DNA from: Deltaproteobacteria bacterium UBA6601
GTDB lineage: Bacteria; Myxococcota_A; UBA796; UBA9615
DNA: 42,906 nt
Assembly (NCBI GenBank): GCA_002433485.1
Contig: DJIF01000075.1
Span: 1-42,906, forward strand
Direction of reading: 5' to 3'
In this document: one piece after another, positions 23,526 to 31,744 of the stretch
Layout of the letters: each line of letters starts with the position of its first letter
Numbering within the stretch: position 1 is the stretch's first letter
The notes under the pieces: model-generated
What the model was told of the DNA's origin: nothing
What the model saw: only the letters and a program-made list of their open reading frames with translations
The model's database searches: none
Made by a program: the position numbers and the translations under genes

Positions 23526-25411
23526 GCTCAAACTCAACCACCAAGCCACCTCCCCCTCCCCGCTTTCTTGCTGAGCACATTCGCCCCGAGGGAGCGCCGC
23601 CGGAGGACAGCCAGGTAACCGAAAAGACCCCCATTCCCTGGGGCCGGGTATTTCGCTATCTGCTCCCCTACTGGCGGGCTGAGGTGATTCTGCTCATCGC
23701 AATGAGCGCAGGAATTGCGCTGTCACTGGTCTACCCGCTGCTAATGCGTGAGATCGTCGACGGGGTAATCGGCCCCGGTCTGGTTGGCGGAGGAGACAGC
23801 GGGCGATTGATGCCCCTGGTCGGGGCGATCTTCGCGGCAACTGCGCTTGGCATAGCACTATCTGCCGGTGCCGGCTGGCTACAGACCTGGGTAACCGCCC
23901 AGGTCCTGGTAGATCTGCGGCTCGAGACCTTTCGTCACCTACAGTCCCTGGGCCCGCTGTTCCTGGCCCGCCGCAGGCTCGGCGACATTCTTTCGCGAAT
24001 GGGCGGCGATCTGGCCGAACTCCAGCAAGTCGCAACCGGCACACTGCTGGGCGTCATCGGCTCGGTCATCACCCTCATCGCTGTAATTACGGCACTGAGT
24101 GTACTGCAGCCAATCCTGCTGGCGGTCGGAGCAGCCTTCATTCCACTGGCGCTGATTATGCTGGCGCTGCTCCGACCCATCATCCGCCGACTATCGCTTC
24201 GGGTTCGTGAGCGCAACGCTGACATCTCCCACCACATGCTGGAGAGCCTCTCCGGTTTGCGATCACTGCTGGCCCATGGGCTGGCAGACCGTGAGGCGAA
24301 CCGCTTTCGGGCTCACAACATGGCCCTGGTCAAAGTCGTGCTGCGCTACCAGCTCTGGAACTCAGGGTCCTCAGGAGCCTTCCAGATTCTAGTCACCAGC
24401 AACCTGCTGGCGGTTCTCGTAGTAGGAGTAAGCCTGCTGGAGGCTGGCCAGATGAGTGCTGGAGATCTGCTTGCGTTCCTGCTCTTTCAGCAGCGGGTCT
24501 ACGGCCCCTTGCAGGGGCTCGCTGGAACTTACATTGGTCTGCAACGGGCCTCGGCATCGGCAGCGCGGGTCTTCGAAATCCTCGACACCCAGCCCCTCAA
24601 TCGCGACGCTCAAGGCACTCGCATCGCACCCCAGCCCCTGAACTGTTCCATCGACTTCGATGGAGTTCGATTTTCCTACGCACCGGGCAGACTTGTCCTC
24701 GACCAACTCAGCTTCACTCACCCAGCAGGCAGCACAACTGCGATCGTAGGGCCTTCCGGTGCTGGAAAAAGCACCATCATTGACCTGCTGTTCCGCTTCG
24801 CTGACCCTGACTGCGGCCAGATCCGCATCGACGGCATCGACCTGAAGGCACTGTCTCTTGAGACCGTCCTCCCGCACATCGCTCTGGTCAGCCAGGAACC
24901 AATCCTGTTTGACGGGAGCCTCCGCGACAACCTGCGGTGGCTAGTCCCTGAAAGCCAAGACACGGCGCTACACCCGCTGATCAGCGAGGTGGGTCTGGAC
25001 GACTTTGTCGCAAGCCTGCCCGATGGACTAGAAACTCGAATCGGCGACCGGGGCGTGCGCCTCTCCGTGGGTCAGAAGCAACGCATTGGCCTGGCGCGGG
25101 CGCTACTACGGAACCCGGTCCTATTGGTGCTCGATGAGGTCACTTCATCGCTGGACTGGGAGAGCGACCTGCTGGTCACCGAGTGTATCCGGCGACGCCA
25201 CAACAAAGGCCAGGGAGCACTCATTATCAGCCACCGCCTGCAGCTGGCCGCCATTGCCGATCAAGTGCTGGTGTTGGGGAGCCAGGGGATTGAAGAACGC
25301 GGCAAACACGCTGAACTTCTAGCTGCTGAAGGGCTTTATGCGAGACTTTGGCGACTGCAACGCGGCGACCAGGCTACTCCGCAGCCAGGCACGAACGGAA
25401 CCCCGACATGA
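23522..25411 (+). CDS. qhpF: ABC exporter (TM-NBD fusion), QhpF-like
   Basis: This 629-residue half-transporter is probably a homodimer in the inner membrane. About six transmembrane helices (residues 40-330, from PYWRAEVILLIAMSAGIALS) are followed by a nucleotide-binding domain. Walker A VGPSGAGKST is near 408, the Q-loop is in VSQEPILFDGS, the signature LSVGQKQRIGLARAL near 514, Walker B LLVLDEVTSSLD near 533 and the H-loop in LIISHRL. In QHNDH systems QhpF is the transporter-like membrane protein needed to move the crosslinked gamma peptide to the periplasm. Position between the maturation genes and the protease supports this. The start is GTG 23522, overlapping the preceding TGA, and its own TGA overlaps the protease ATG (ATGA). 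Confidence 0.88.
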   Translation: MSSNSTTKPPPPPRFLAEHIRPEGAPPEDSQVTEKTPIPWGRVFRYLLPYWRAEVILLIAMSAGIALSLVYPLLMREIVDGVIGPGLVGGGDSGRLMPLVGAIFAATALGIALSAGAGWLQTWVTAQVLVDLRLETFRHLQSLGPLFLARRRLGDILSRMGGDLAELQQVATGTLLGVIGSVITLIAVITALSVLQPILLAVGAAFIPLALIMLALLRPIIRRLSLRVRERNADISHHMLESLSGLRSLLAHGLADREANRFRAHNMALVKVVLRYQLWNSGSSGAFQILVTSNLLAVLVVGVSLLEAGQMSAGDLLAFLLFQQRVYGPLQGLAGTYIGLQRASASAARVFEILDTQPLNRDAQGTRIAPQPLNCSIDFDGVRFSYAPGRLVLDQLSFTHPAGSTTAIVGPSGAGKSTIIDLLFRFADPDCGQIRIDGIDLKALSLETVLPHIALVSQEPILFDGSLRDNLRWLVPESQDTALHPLISEVGLDDFVASLPDGLETRIGDRGVRLSVGQKQRIGLARALLRNPVLLVLDEVTSSLDWESDLLVTECIRRRHNKGQGALIISHRLQLAAIADQVLVLGSQGIEERGKHAELLAAEGLYARLWRLQRGDQATPQPGTNGTPT

Positions 25412-26133
25412 GCTGTCGGGTCGCGATTCTCGACAGCGGGATTCATAAGGGCCATCCCCACCTCCAAGGAATGGAGATCCAAGGTTTCTCTGTTGAGGGA
25501 GAACAAGCTCCTTTCAGCATCGCCGACGACTACTCGGACCGAACCGGACATGGCACCGCCTGTGCGGCGGCAATGTTCCGTCTTAACCCCGAAATCGAGC
25601 TGCTGGCGATCCGGGTATTGGACGATGAGCTAACAACTACTCACCTGAATCTGGCCTACGCCATTCAATGCGCGGCAGATCGAGGGGCAAAGATCATCAA
25701 CCTGAGTCTCGGCACTACCGAAGCCAGTAGCGCTGAGGCCATTTGCCAGGCCGTTGACTATGCGACAAGCAAATCTGCTATCTGCGTTGCAGCCGCCCAC
25801 CCTCAAGGCAAGCGGCTGTGGCCGGCGGAATTGCCATCAGTACTCTCAGCAAGCTGTCACCGTAGCTGTCCACTGGGCGACATGTATCGTATTCAAGGCC
25901 CAGTACCGCGCTTTCTTTGCCACGGCTACCCACGACCCATTGAAGGCCGCCCCCCCACCGACAATCTCTATGGTCCATCTATCGCTGCCGCCCACCTCAG
26001 CGCCAGAGCAGCGGAAATCCTAGCCACAGAGCCACTCGACTTTGACCAGCTGATACGGGCACTTGAACGCCGCTGCCGAGCACAGATCAACGCTCCAACG
26101 GGGACTCTTGACCAACGCCTTCGGCAGTCGTAA
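25408..26133 (+). CDS. qhpE: Subtilisin-like serine protease, QhpE-like
   Basis: This 241-residue S8 family protease lacks a signal peptide, so it is cytoplasmic. The catalytic triad is visible: Asp9 in VAILDSGI, His48 in TGHGTACAA and Ser191 in YGPSIAAAH. The usual oxyanion Asn motif (AAGN) reads AAAH (His131), an unusual change. In QHNDH systems QhpE cuts the leader from the crosslinked gamma peptide before or during export. The lack of signal and propeptide and the place after the exporter fit that role. ATG 25408 overlaps the exporter stop (ATGA). An in-frame start at 25348 would overlap the transporter by 64 bases and is not supported. Confidence 0.87.
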   Translation: MSCRVAILDSGIHKGHPHLQGMEIQGFSVEGEQAPFSIADDYSDRTGHGTACAAAMFRLNPEIELLAIRVLDDELTTTHLNLAYAIQCAADRGAKIINLSLGTTEASSAEAICQAVDYATSKSAICVAAAHPQGKRLWPAELPSVLSASCHRSCPLGDMYRIQGPVPRFLCHGYPRPIEGRPPTDNLYGPSIAAAHLSARAAEILATEPLDFDQLIRALERRCRAQINAPTGTLDQRLRQS

Positions 26134-26142
26134 ACGAAGACT

Positions 26143-27012
26143 ATGAACAACGACACCCCGAACTTTCGCGACGCTCAAGAGGCCTTTGAGGCCGGAGACT
26201 TCGAGACAGCCCTGATCATCTGCGAGGGACTTTTTGACGAGGATGAGACAAAAAGCCCACCGGAGATCCTGCATCTCGCCGCCGAATCTCTACTCTCTCT
26301 GCAAGAGCCGGGCGAAGCCGCGCACCTCGCCAGGCTGGCCCTGAGGAGTGCACCCGAACAGCCCACACTGCTCCACTGTCTGGGTGTGAGTTGCTTCGAG
26401 CTAGCTCAATTCGATGCTGCGCAAAGAAACTTTGAGCAGGCGGTCAAGTTGGACAACGAGCTGGGCGAGCCCCTGTTCTATCTGGCCATGATCGCAGAGC
26501 GGGGCCCGCGACCGGAGCAGGCGCAAGAGCTCTACACAGAGGCTGTGCGGCGTGACCCTGAGCACCTGATGACGCCCAGCACCTGGCCAGAGGCCATCAT
26601 CCGCAGAGTTTTTGCAGAAGTTGCACAAGAACTACCCCAGCCCCTGGGGCCCTGGGTAGCCGAACTCCCGCTGGACGTCCAACCACTACCATCAGCCGAG
26701 AAGCTGCGTAGCGGCGACGGGCCTATATCTCCGCTGGTCCACTGTCTATTTGAAGGTGATGGGCCCCAGCGAGCCGAGGGCAACGGGCCCACTGACTGGC
26801 TGTCCCACAAGCCAAGCAGAGTCATGCTGTACAGCAGCAACCTGGGCAAGAGCGCTCACGACGAATACGAGCTGCATCGCGACATCCTTGAAGCGCTTCT
26901 GTGGGAGACCATGGAATACCTGGGCCTCGAAGAGGAACACCTCATGGCCCTGGGCCTGATGCAGGACGACGACGATGAGCGGCTCCGACCGATCCCCGCT
27001 GAGCACGCCTGA
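26143..27012 (+). CDS. TPR protein with degenerate zincin-like domain
   Basis: This 289-residue soluble protein is the last gene of the qhp-like operon, nine bases after the protease. Residues 1-150 are tetratricopeptide-like helices (AQEAFEAGDFETALIICEGL, CLGVSCFELAQFDAAQRNFE). The C-terminal part resembles the small zincin-like metallopeptidase domain seen after TPRs in related bacteria: SRVMLYSSNLGKSAHDEYEL, then ILEALLWETMEYLGLEEEHL and MALGL. The expected HExxH reads WETME (254-258), so both zinc-binding histidines are gone and peptidase activity is unlikely. It could be a scaffold for the peptide, exporter or protease. Membership of the system is suggested only by spacing and strand. 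Confidence 0.7.
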   Translation: MNNDTPNFRDAQEAFEAGDFETALIICEGLFDEDETKSPPEILHLAAESLLSLQEPGEAAHLARLALRSAPEQPTLLHCLGVSCFELAQFDAAQRNFEQAVKLDNELGEPLFYLAMIAERGPRPEQAQELYTEAVRRDPEHLMTPSTWPEAIIRRVFAEVAQELPQPLGPWVAELPLDVQPLPSAEKLRSGDGPISPLVHCLFEGDGPQRAEGNGPTDWLSHKPSRVMLYSSNLGKSAHDEYELHRDILEALLWETMEYLGLEEEHLMALGLMQDDDDERLRPIPAEHA

Positions 27013-27035
27013 GCCTTCCTTCAAGAAGGTCTCAG
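27009..27035 (+). terminator. Hairpin at the end of the qhp-like operon
   Basis: CTGAG (27009-27013) plus CCTTC (27014-27018) pair with GAAGG (27025-27029) and CTCAG (27031-27035). This gives a ten-bp stem with one bulged T and a six-base loop. It covers the stop codon of the TPR gene and lies between convergent genes. The T-run after it is weak, so it may work poorly or in both directions. Confidence 0.5.
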
Positions 27036-27042
27036 CAAAGTT

Positions 27043-27798
27043 CTAACCAGGGCCCTCGCTCGGCGCTGAGATGAGGCTCAACAACACCAGGGCCTCGTCG
27101 GACAGCTTCGCGTTGCTAAGCCTCGGATCTCGAGCACGCAGACGATTGGCTGCGAGTGCAAAAAGACATCTCCGCACACCCAACTCCAGATTCCCCTTAC
27201 GCCGCACCAGCTCGAGCAGGAAGCCCCGTTCATCGGAGTCCAGGCGAGGCAGCTCAAATCCCTCCTCCTGTAGCGCTCCAGCAAGAGCGACGAGACGCCC
27301 CTGGAGTTCCGCATCAAACAGCTCGGCAGGAGGGCTTAGCTTCAACTCCCGGACAACGAGGGTCCCGGCAGCCAGGTCACCTGGCCGGCGGTGCTGAGCC
27401 TGCAACAAACATCCCAGAGCTGCGACGCCGCCAAGCGCTGGACTCTGATCCAACCAGCGCAGCAGGTTCCGCAGCACCACATGAGAAACGGTAAGGGGCA
27501 AGCCTCCCTCTGCAACAACCCTTAGGCCGAACAGGCGTTTGCCAGGGGTCTGCCCTCGCCACCAATGCTCAAAAAACATCCAGTAGCCGACCAGCAAAAG
27601 GAAGGACAGCAGCCCGTAGATAGCGAAGGCATAATTACCAATAATGCGAACTCCGACGACAGCAAGCAGGCCAAGCGCAGAAATCAACAACACCAGCACC
27701 AAAAGATCAACAAGCCAGGCGGCGAAGCGCGAGGCTGGCCCTGCAAGGCGATAGTTAAAGCGCAGGTTCTCAGGAGTGACGACGGGATACTCGAGCAT
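27043..27798 (-). CDS. RDD-family membrane protein
   Basis: This 251-residue inner-membrane protein has an RDD domain: LRFNYRLAGPASRFAAWLVD, a second hydrophobic segment (YAFAIYGLLSFLLLVGYW), then WWRGQTPGKRLFGLRVV and HRRPGDLAAGTLVVREL. A polar C-terminal helical region (residues 150-250) with no recognised domain follows. RDD genes usually travel with SpoIIM, DUF58 and MoxR genes, as here. The start ATG 27798-27796 overlaps the ATG of the divergent SpoIIM-family gene by two bases. A TTG two codons further upstream is less likely. The function of the RDD family is unsettled. Transport has been proposed for some members. Confidence 0.88.
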   Translation of the reverse strand: MLEYPVVTPENLRFNYRLAGPASRFAAWLVDLLVLVLLISALGLLAVVGVRIIGNYAFAIYGLLSFLLLVGYWMFFEHWWRGQTPGKRLFGLRVVAEGGLPLTVSHVVLRNLLRWLDQSPALGGVAALGCLLQAQHRRPGDLAAGTLVVRELKLSPPAELFDAELQGRLVALAGALQEEGFELPRLDSDERGFLLELVRRKGNLELGVRRCLFALAANRLRARDPRLSNAKLSDEALVLLSLISAPSEGPG

Positions 27799-28816
27799 GA
27801 ACAAACCGCCGGGTCAGCAAGCGAGACACAGTTGGGCAGAGCTAGAAGCCCTGCTTGAGAACATTGACAGCAATGGCCTAGCTAGCCTCCAAGCGCAACA
27901 GGTCCATCGGCTCCAGGAATTGTACCGCAGCGCATCCACAGAGCTCCTCGTCAGCCAGAGTTCAGGAGCGGACGGGAGCCTTTTGGGCTATCTGGAAGAC
28001 CTGGTCGCACGGGCCTACACGGTCATCCATGCACCGCGTCCAATCCAATGGTCGAAGGGCCTCCGCTACTTCACTACCGACTGGCCACTCGCCACCAGAG
28101 CGGAAGTCCGCTACCTCATGCTGGCGGCGGCCTGCGTTTTCGGCGGTTTCTTGCTGGCCTTTGCCCTGTGCATCACCGAGCCTGCTGCCTTCGAACATGT
28201 GATGCCAGGTTCGGTAGTAAACAGCTACGGAGAGCGACCCGAAGACTACCGAGCCGAACGCTTCGGCGAGTTGGACGACGATCAGGCGGCGATGTTCTCC
28301 AGCCACCTGCTCACCAACAACATCAAGGTCACAATTAGCGCCTTCTGCTATGGGCTCAGCCTTGGGGTAGGCACCGTAGCGGTACTGTTCTTCAATGGCG
28401 CAATGCTGGGCGCAATTGCAGCCAACTTTCAAGACTGGGGGATGAGCCTAGGTTTCTGGGCCCTCATTCTCCCCCACGGAGTGCTGGAGCTATTCGCTAT
28501 CGTACTGGGCGGGGGCGGCGGTCTGATCCTGGCAGACGCACTCCTGCGCCCGGGACGAATGCGACGAACCGACTCCTTAAGGAAACAGGCGCCGAAAGCC
28601 CTGAAGCTCGCGGCAATGTCCATCCCACTGCTCTCGCTCGCGGCACTCATTGAGGCCTTCGTCACCCCCTCTTCAGGCTTGAGCGAGCCCTTCAAACTGG
28701 GCATCGCTGCTACCACGGCCTTCGCCCTTGCCCTGTACTTGCGTGCCCCATGGCTGAATGGAAGCCCGAGTCCAGGCAAGCCTGGCAGATCCAAAACAAC
28801 CACTATCGCCACCTAA
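27797..28816 (+). CDS. SpoIIM-family (DUF95) membrane protein
   Basis: This 339-residue membrane protein is of the stage II sporulation protein M family. An N-terminal cytoplasmic helical region (SWAELEALLENIDSNGL) is followed by transmembrane segments. The diagnostic HLLTNNIKVTISAFCYGLSL, GVGTVAVLFFNGAMLGAI and ALILPHGVLELFAIVLGGGG follow. In non-sporulating bacteria these occur with RDD, DUF58, MoxR and DUF4129 proteins, and their role is unknown. ATG 27797 overlaps the start codon of the divergent RDD gene. A GTG at 27776 would overlap it further. No room for a normal promoter exists between the two starts. Confidence 0.88.
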   Translation: MNKPPGQQARHSWAELEALLENIDSNGLASLQAQQVHRLQELYRSASTELLVSQSSGADGSLLGYLEDLVARAYTVIHAPRPIQWSKGLRYFTTDWPLATRAEVRYLMLAAACVFGGFLLAFALCITEPAAFEHVMPGSVVNSYGERPEDYRAERFGELDDDQAAMFSSHLLTNNIKVTISAFCYGLSLGVGTVAVLFFNGAMLGAIAANFQDWGMSLGFWALILPHGVLELFAIVLGGGGGLILADALLRPGRMRRTDSLRKQAPKALKLAAMSIPLLSLAALIEAFVTPSSGLSEPFKLGIAATTAFALALYLRAPWLNGSPSPGKPGRSKTTTIAT

Positions 28817-28833
28817 CGAAGCACACTCCACGC

Positions 28834-30351
28834 TCAGGGGCTGGCCTGCTGCACCCTCATTTCATAGAAGCGGCCACCGTGCCCCACGCTCGAATCGGTG
28901 TCCGAGACCACCAGGTTCCAGATCCCAGCACTCAGGGCCTGATTGCTGATGACAGGATCTTCACTGCCATCCCAGACCAAGGGACTCGCAAGCGGACTGC
29001 CACAGCTCAGCGCCGCGCAACATGCAGGCGGCTCCTCAGCCGCGCTATCGTCATCATCACCAGCAGAGTCGTCGTCATCCCCGGCAATTGTGTTGCACTC
29101 GGCTTCAATAGCAGCCGGATTGACCAACTGCACCTGCACCCCCGTCGTCTCGCCGTGCTCAGTCCTGGCAAAGATTACTGAAATGCCGTCGCCTTCCTCG
29201 GCCACCACAGCGTAATGATCGCGGTCACCCGGCATTCCGATACGGCCCCAAAGAGAAACAGACTCAACCGCAGTGGTTCCTGGATCAAGGCCAAGCGCCT
29301 GGGCCTCGGCGACGCTGTTGTTGGGCTCGACCTCTACCGGGAGACCCTCTGCCAGATCATTCTTGGCGGCATGAAGGAAGTACCAATGGTCGAATCCACC
29401 GCCCCCGGAAAGGTCCTGGATCTCAAGATAGTAAGTGCCTGTCTCCAACACTGGAATCCAGGCCCTGTGCTCCAGATCCCAGGCCAGTCCTTCGTAACTG
29501 CGAATCGGGGTGCTTGCATCCTCAAGGTAAGCGGTCACTCTAGGCGTCCCCTGAGAGCCGCTTCCCGGGAAGCCGTACAGCCGCAGGACCTCTCCCTGCA
29601 GCACATCAATGGCCAACCAGTCCACATCGCCGGCAGGCGCGAGGCCACCGCCGAGGTTGTAGTTGGTAGCGTACTCGCTGACCTCCCATGGAGTGGCATC
29701 CGCCGCACTATCGTTGGGCTCAGAAGCATGAACCGCACCTGCACTCCCACCCAACGCACCGAAAAACACCTGATACTGATGACCACTGCCTCCAGTGGGT
29801 GGATTGGAAGGGTCATTAGCCCATCCCCGCTTGTCCTGAACCGTAAAGTAAGAGGTCCCGGTCGCAGGAACACCCGAATAGAGGCGTGCATCAGGTGCCA
29901 CGCCGGAGACTCGCTCAAAGTCATCGGCGTAGCCGATCTCTCGACCGTCACCATCGTAATAGGTGACCAGGCAATCCAGATTGTCGGGATCGTCAGCACT
30001 CGCGGCGATGTAGATCAGGTCACCTTGAGTGCCATTAAAACGAAACCAGTCCACATCACCGGCAGGGGCAATATATAGCTCAGTGACATCACCATCCTCC
30101 AGTAGCTGCGCCTCCTCCATGGCGTTGTTGCGATCCCCCTCTACGCACAGGCCAGCATCCCCGCAGATCTCAAGACCAGACCTGAACTCACAGTCTGTAT
30201 CGTCGGTACAGCTGTCAGTATCGGGCGGCACGACAACATCATCATCGTCCGAGCCCTGACCATCGCTGGGTGGACAGCCCAAAGGCAGCAACAACAACAG
30301 CACAGCAAGGCAAACCACTGGAGTACGTACAAACGGAACAAAGGGTGTCAT
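28834..30351 (-). CDS. Lipoprotein with pre-peptidase C-terminal (PPC)-like domains
   Basis: This 505-residue lipoprotein has a signal TPVVCLAVLLLLLPLGC with a lipobox before Cys. A linker DGQGSDDDDVV and a Cys-rich stretch (DSCTDDTDCEFRSGLEICGD) come next, the same plan as the lipoprotein at 15948-17165. Three or four PPC-like beta units follow, marked by NNAMEEAQLLEDGDV/PAGDVDWFRFNG, EPNDSAADATPWEV/APAGDVDWLAIDV and EPNNSVAEAQALGL/GMPGDRDHYAVV. Near the end is a second acidic linker, GDDDDSAGDDDDSA (repeat 29041-29083), and a last beta domain. PPC domains usually accompany secreted hydrolases, but no catalytic domain is seen. It is downstream of the DUF58 gene by about 70 bases and may be the end of that transcript. 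Confidence 0.82.
   Translation of the reverse strand: MTPFVPFVRTPVVCLAVLLLLLPLGCPPSDGQGSDDDDVVVPPDTDSCTDDTDCEFRSGLEICGDAGLCVEGDRNNAMEEAQLLEDGDVTELYIAPAGDVDWFRFNGTQGDLIYIAASADDPDNLDCLVTYYDGDGREIGYADDFERVSGVAPDARLYSGVPATGTSYFTVQDKRGWANDPSNPPTGGSGHQYQVFFGALGGSAGAVHASEPNDSAADATPWEVSEYATNYNLGGGLAPAGDVDWLAIDVLQGEVLRLYGFPGSGSQGTPRVTAYLEDASTPIRSYEGLAWDLEHRAWIPVLETGTYYLEIQDLSGGGGFDHWYFLHAAKNDLAEGLPVEVEPNNSVAEAQALGLDPGTTAVESVSLWGRIGMPGDRDHYAVVAEEGDGISVIFARTEHGETTGVQVQLVNPAAIEAECNTIAGDDDDSAGDDDDSAAEEPPACCAALSCGSPLASPLVWDGSEDPVISNQALSAGIWNLVVSDTDSSVGHGGRFYEMRVQQASP
29041..29083 (-). repeat. Asp-codon repeat in PPC lipoprotein gene
   Basis: Two near-identical units encode GDDDDSA in tandem. They match in style, though not exactly in sequence, the repeat at 16641-16714 in the other lipoprotein gene. 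Confidence 0.6.
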
Positions 30352-30420
30352 CAGGTCCTCCCATTCAGAGACCGGAGCATCATAACTTCAGCACTGGCGG
30401 ATCGGCAGCCAGACGCTCCA

Positions 30421-31734
30421 TCAAAGTCGTCCGGCCAGCTTCAGATCCAGGTACTTTGCCACCAGGTCTGCCCCCACTTCTGCAGGAGAGCTAGCGAGCA
30501 GAGAGCTGCAGCGAAGCTCAAGACCCCGCAACAGGAGCCTTCGATCAGCAACCGCCTGGGTGGCCGCTGCGACCGCAAATAGCTGAGCATCATCACCCGG
30601 GATCTGCCGAGCAAGGGCCGCTACTTCAGGATCGTCAATAGCTACAACGAGATTAAGGTGCCTGGATCGCAACGCAACCAAAGCTGCCCCTAAGTCGCGA
30701 CCCTGCTGCTGGTCAACAAGATCGGTAAGCCACACAACCAGTGCCCGACGACGATGCGCGCCTGCCAGCACCCGTGCCACCTCCCGGTAGCAGGGCACGC
30801 TCCGAACTGGCTGCTGGTCGTACAACAAGGAGAGCACCCTGCGGAACTGAGCCTTGCCCGGCCGCGGCGGCAGATAAGCCCGCACCCCGTGGTCAAAGAC
30901 AGCGACTCCGACCTGATCGCCCTGTTCAAGAGCGGCAAAGGTCAGCATCAAGGCAGCCTGCACGGCATGATCGAGCTTGGTCCCCGATCCGCTCCGGCTG
31001 GCCATCAGACGGCTAGCGTCAACTGCAACTAACAGCTTCTGAGAGCGCTCCGCCTGGAAGCGTCGGGTCAAGGGCCGACCGAGCCGCGCGGTCGCCTTCC
31101 AGTCCACATGACGCAGATCATCCCCCGGAACAAAATCCCGCAGCCGGTCAAACTCACCCTCCCGACCCAGCACTCGCACCTTGCGTCGGCCACCGGCGCG
31201 CAGGCGCTGCAATGCTGTATGGGTTCCGTGCGTTCCGAGCCCGGTAAGATCGGGAAGCACCCGCAACTGGCCGCCAATGTCCTGCTCAAAAATGCGCTCT
31301 ACAAGATCCCAGCGCCTCCGCAACCTCAGGCGCACCAGGCCGAAAGCGACCGCACCTCGAGAACGGGGGCAGATGCGGTAACTCAAGATCGCGACCTGGT
31401 AAGGCTGGAGGACCACTCGATGCAGCTGTTCACCGGCCCCCAATTGCCATGGACAGCCATCCATGAGTTCTACCCAGACGGGTTGCCCGATGTGGCTGCG
31501 CAGCTGAAGCTCAATCCTGCCCTCGCGCCCTAGATGTCCTACCAGCGGCGGCCTACGCCGACAGGAGACGACCAGATCGCTCTCCCAAGCAAGGCGCTGC
31601 CAAACCGCCCAACCCAACAGGGTGGCCGCTGCAAGCACGACCCATAGCCCCCTGCCCAGCACCACCGCAGGGACCGAGTTCAACGCCAACAGGGCAAGGC
31701 TGATCAACAGCAATCTGCTGGGTAAAAAGCTCAC
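30421..31734 (-). CDS. DUF58 (von Willebrand-type) protein
   Basis: This 437-residue protein has two N-terminal membrane helices (RLLLISLALLALNSVPAVVL) and the DUF58 signature EGEFDRLRDFVPGDDLRHVD, followed by WKATARLGRPLTRRF. A vWA-like region follows with LLVAVDASRLMASRSGSGTK and GDQVGVAVFDHGV. The MIDAS-type DxSxS is partly kept (DASRLMAS). DUF58 proteins are partners of MoxR AAA ATPases and may help assembly or activation of other protein complexes. The gene starts ten bases after the MoxR gene stop, as is usual for this pair. Confidence 0.9.
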   Translation of the reverse strand: MSFLPSRLLLISLALLALNSVPAVVLGRGLWVVLAAATLLGWAVWQRLAWESDLVVSCRRRPPLVGHLGREGRIELQLRSHIGQPVWVELMDGCPWQLGAGEQLHRVVLQPYQVAILSYRICPRSRGAVAFGLVRLRLRRRWDLVERIFEQDIGGQLRVLPDLTGLGTHGTHTALQRLRAGGRRKVRVLGREGEFDRLRDFVPGDDLRHVDWKATARLGRPLTRRFQAERSQKLLVAVDASRLMASRSGSGTKLDHAVQAALMLTFAALEQGDQVGVAVFDHGVRAYLPPRPGKAQFRRVLSLLYDQQPVRSVPCYREVARVLAGAHRRRALVVWLTDLVDQQQGRDLGAALVALRSRHLNLVVAIDDPEVAALARQIPGDDAQLFAVAAATQAVADRRLLLRGLELRCSSLLASSPAEVGADLVAKYLDLKLAGRL

Positions 31735-31744
31735 GAATCAGGCC

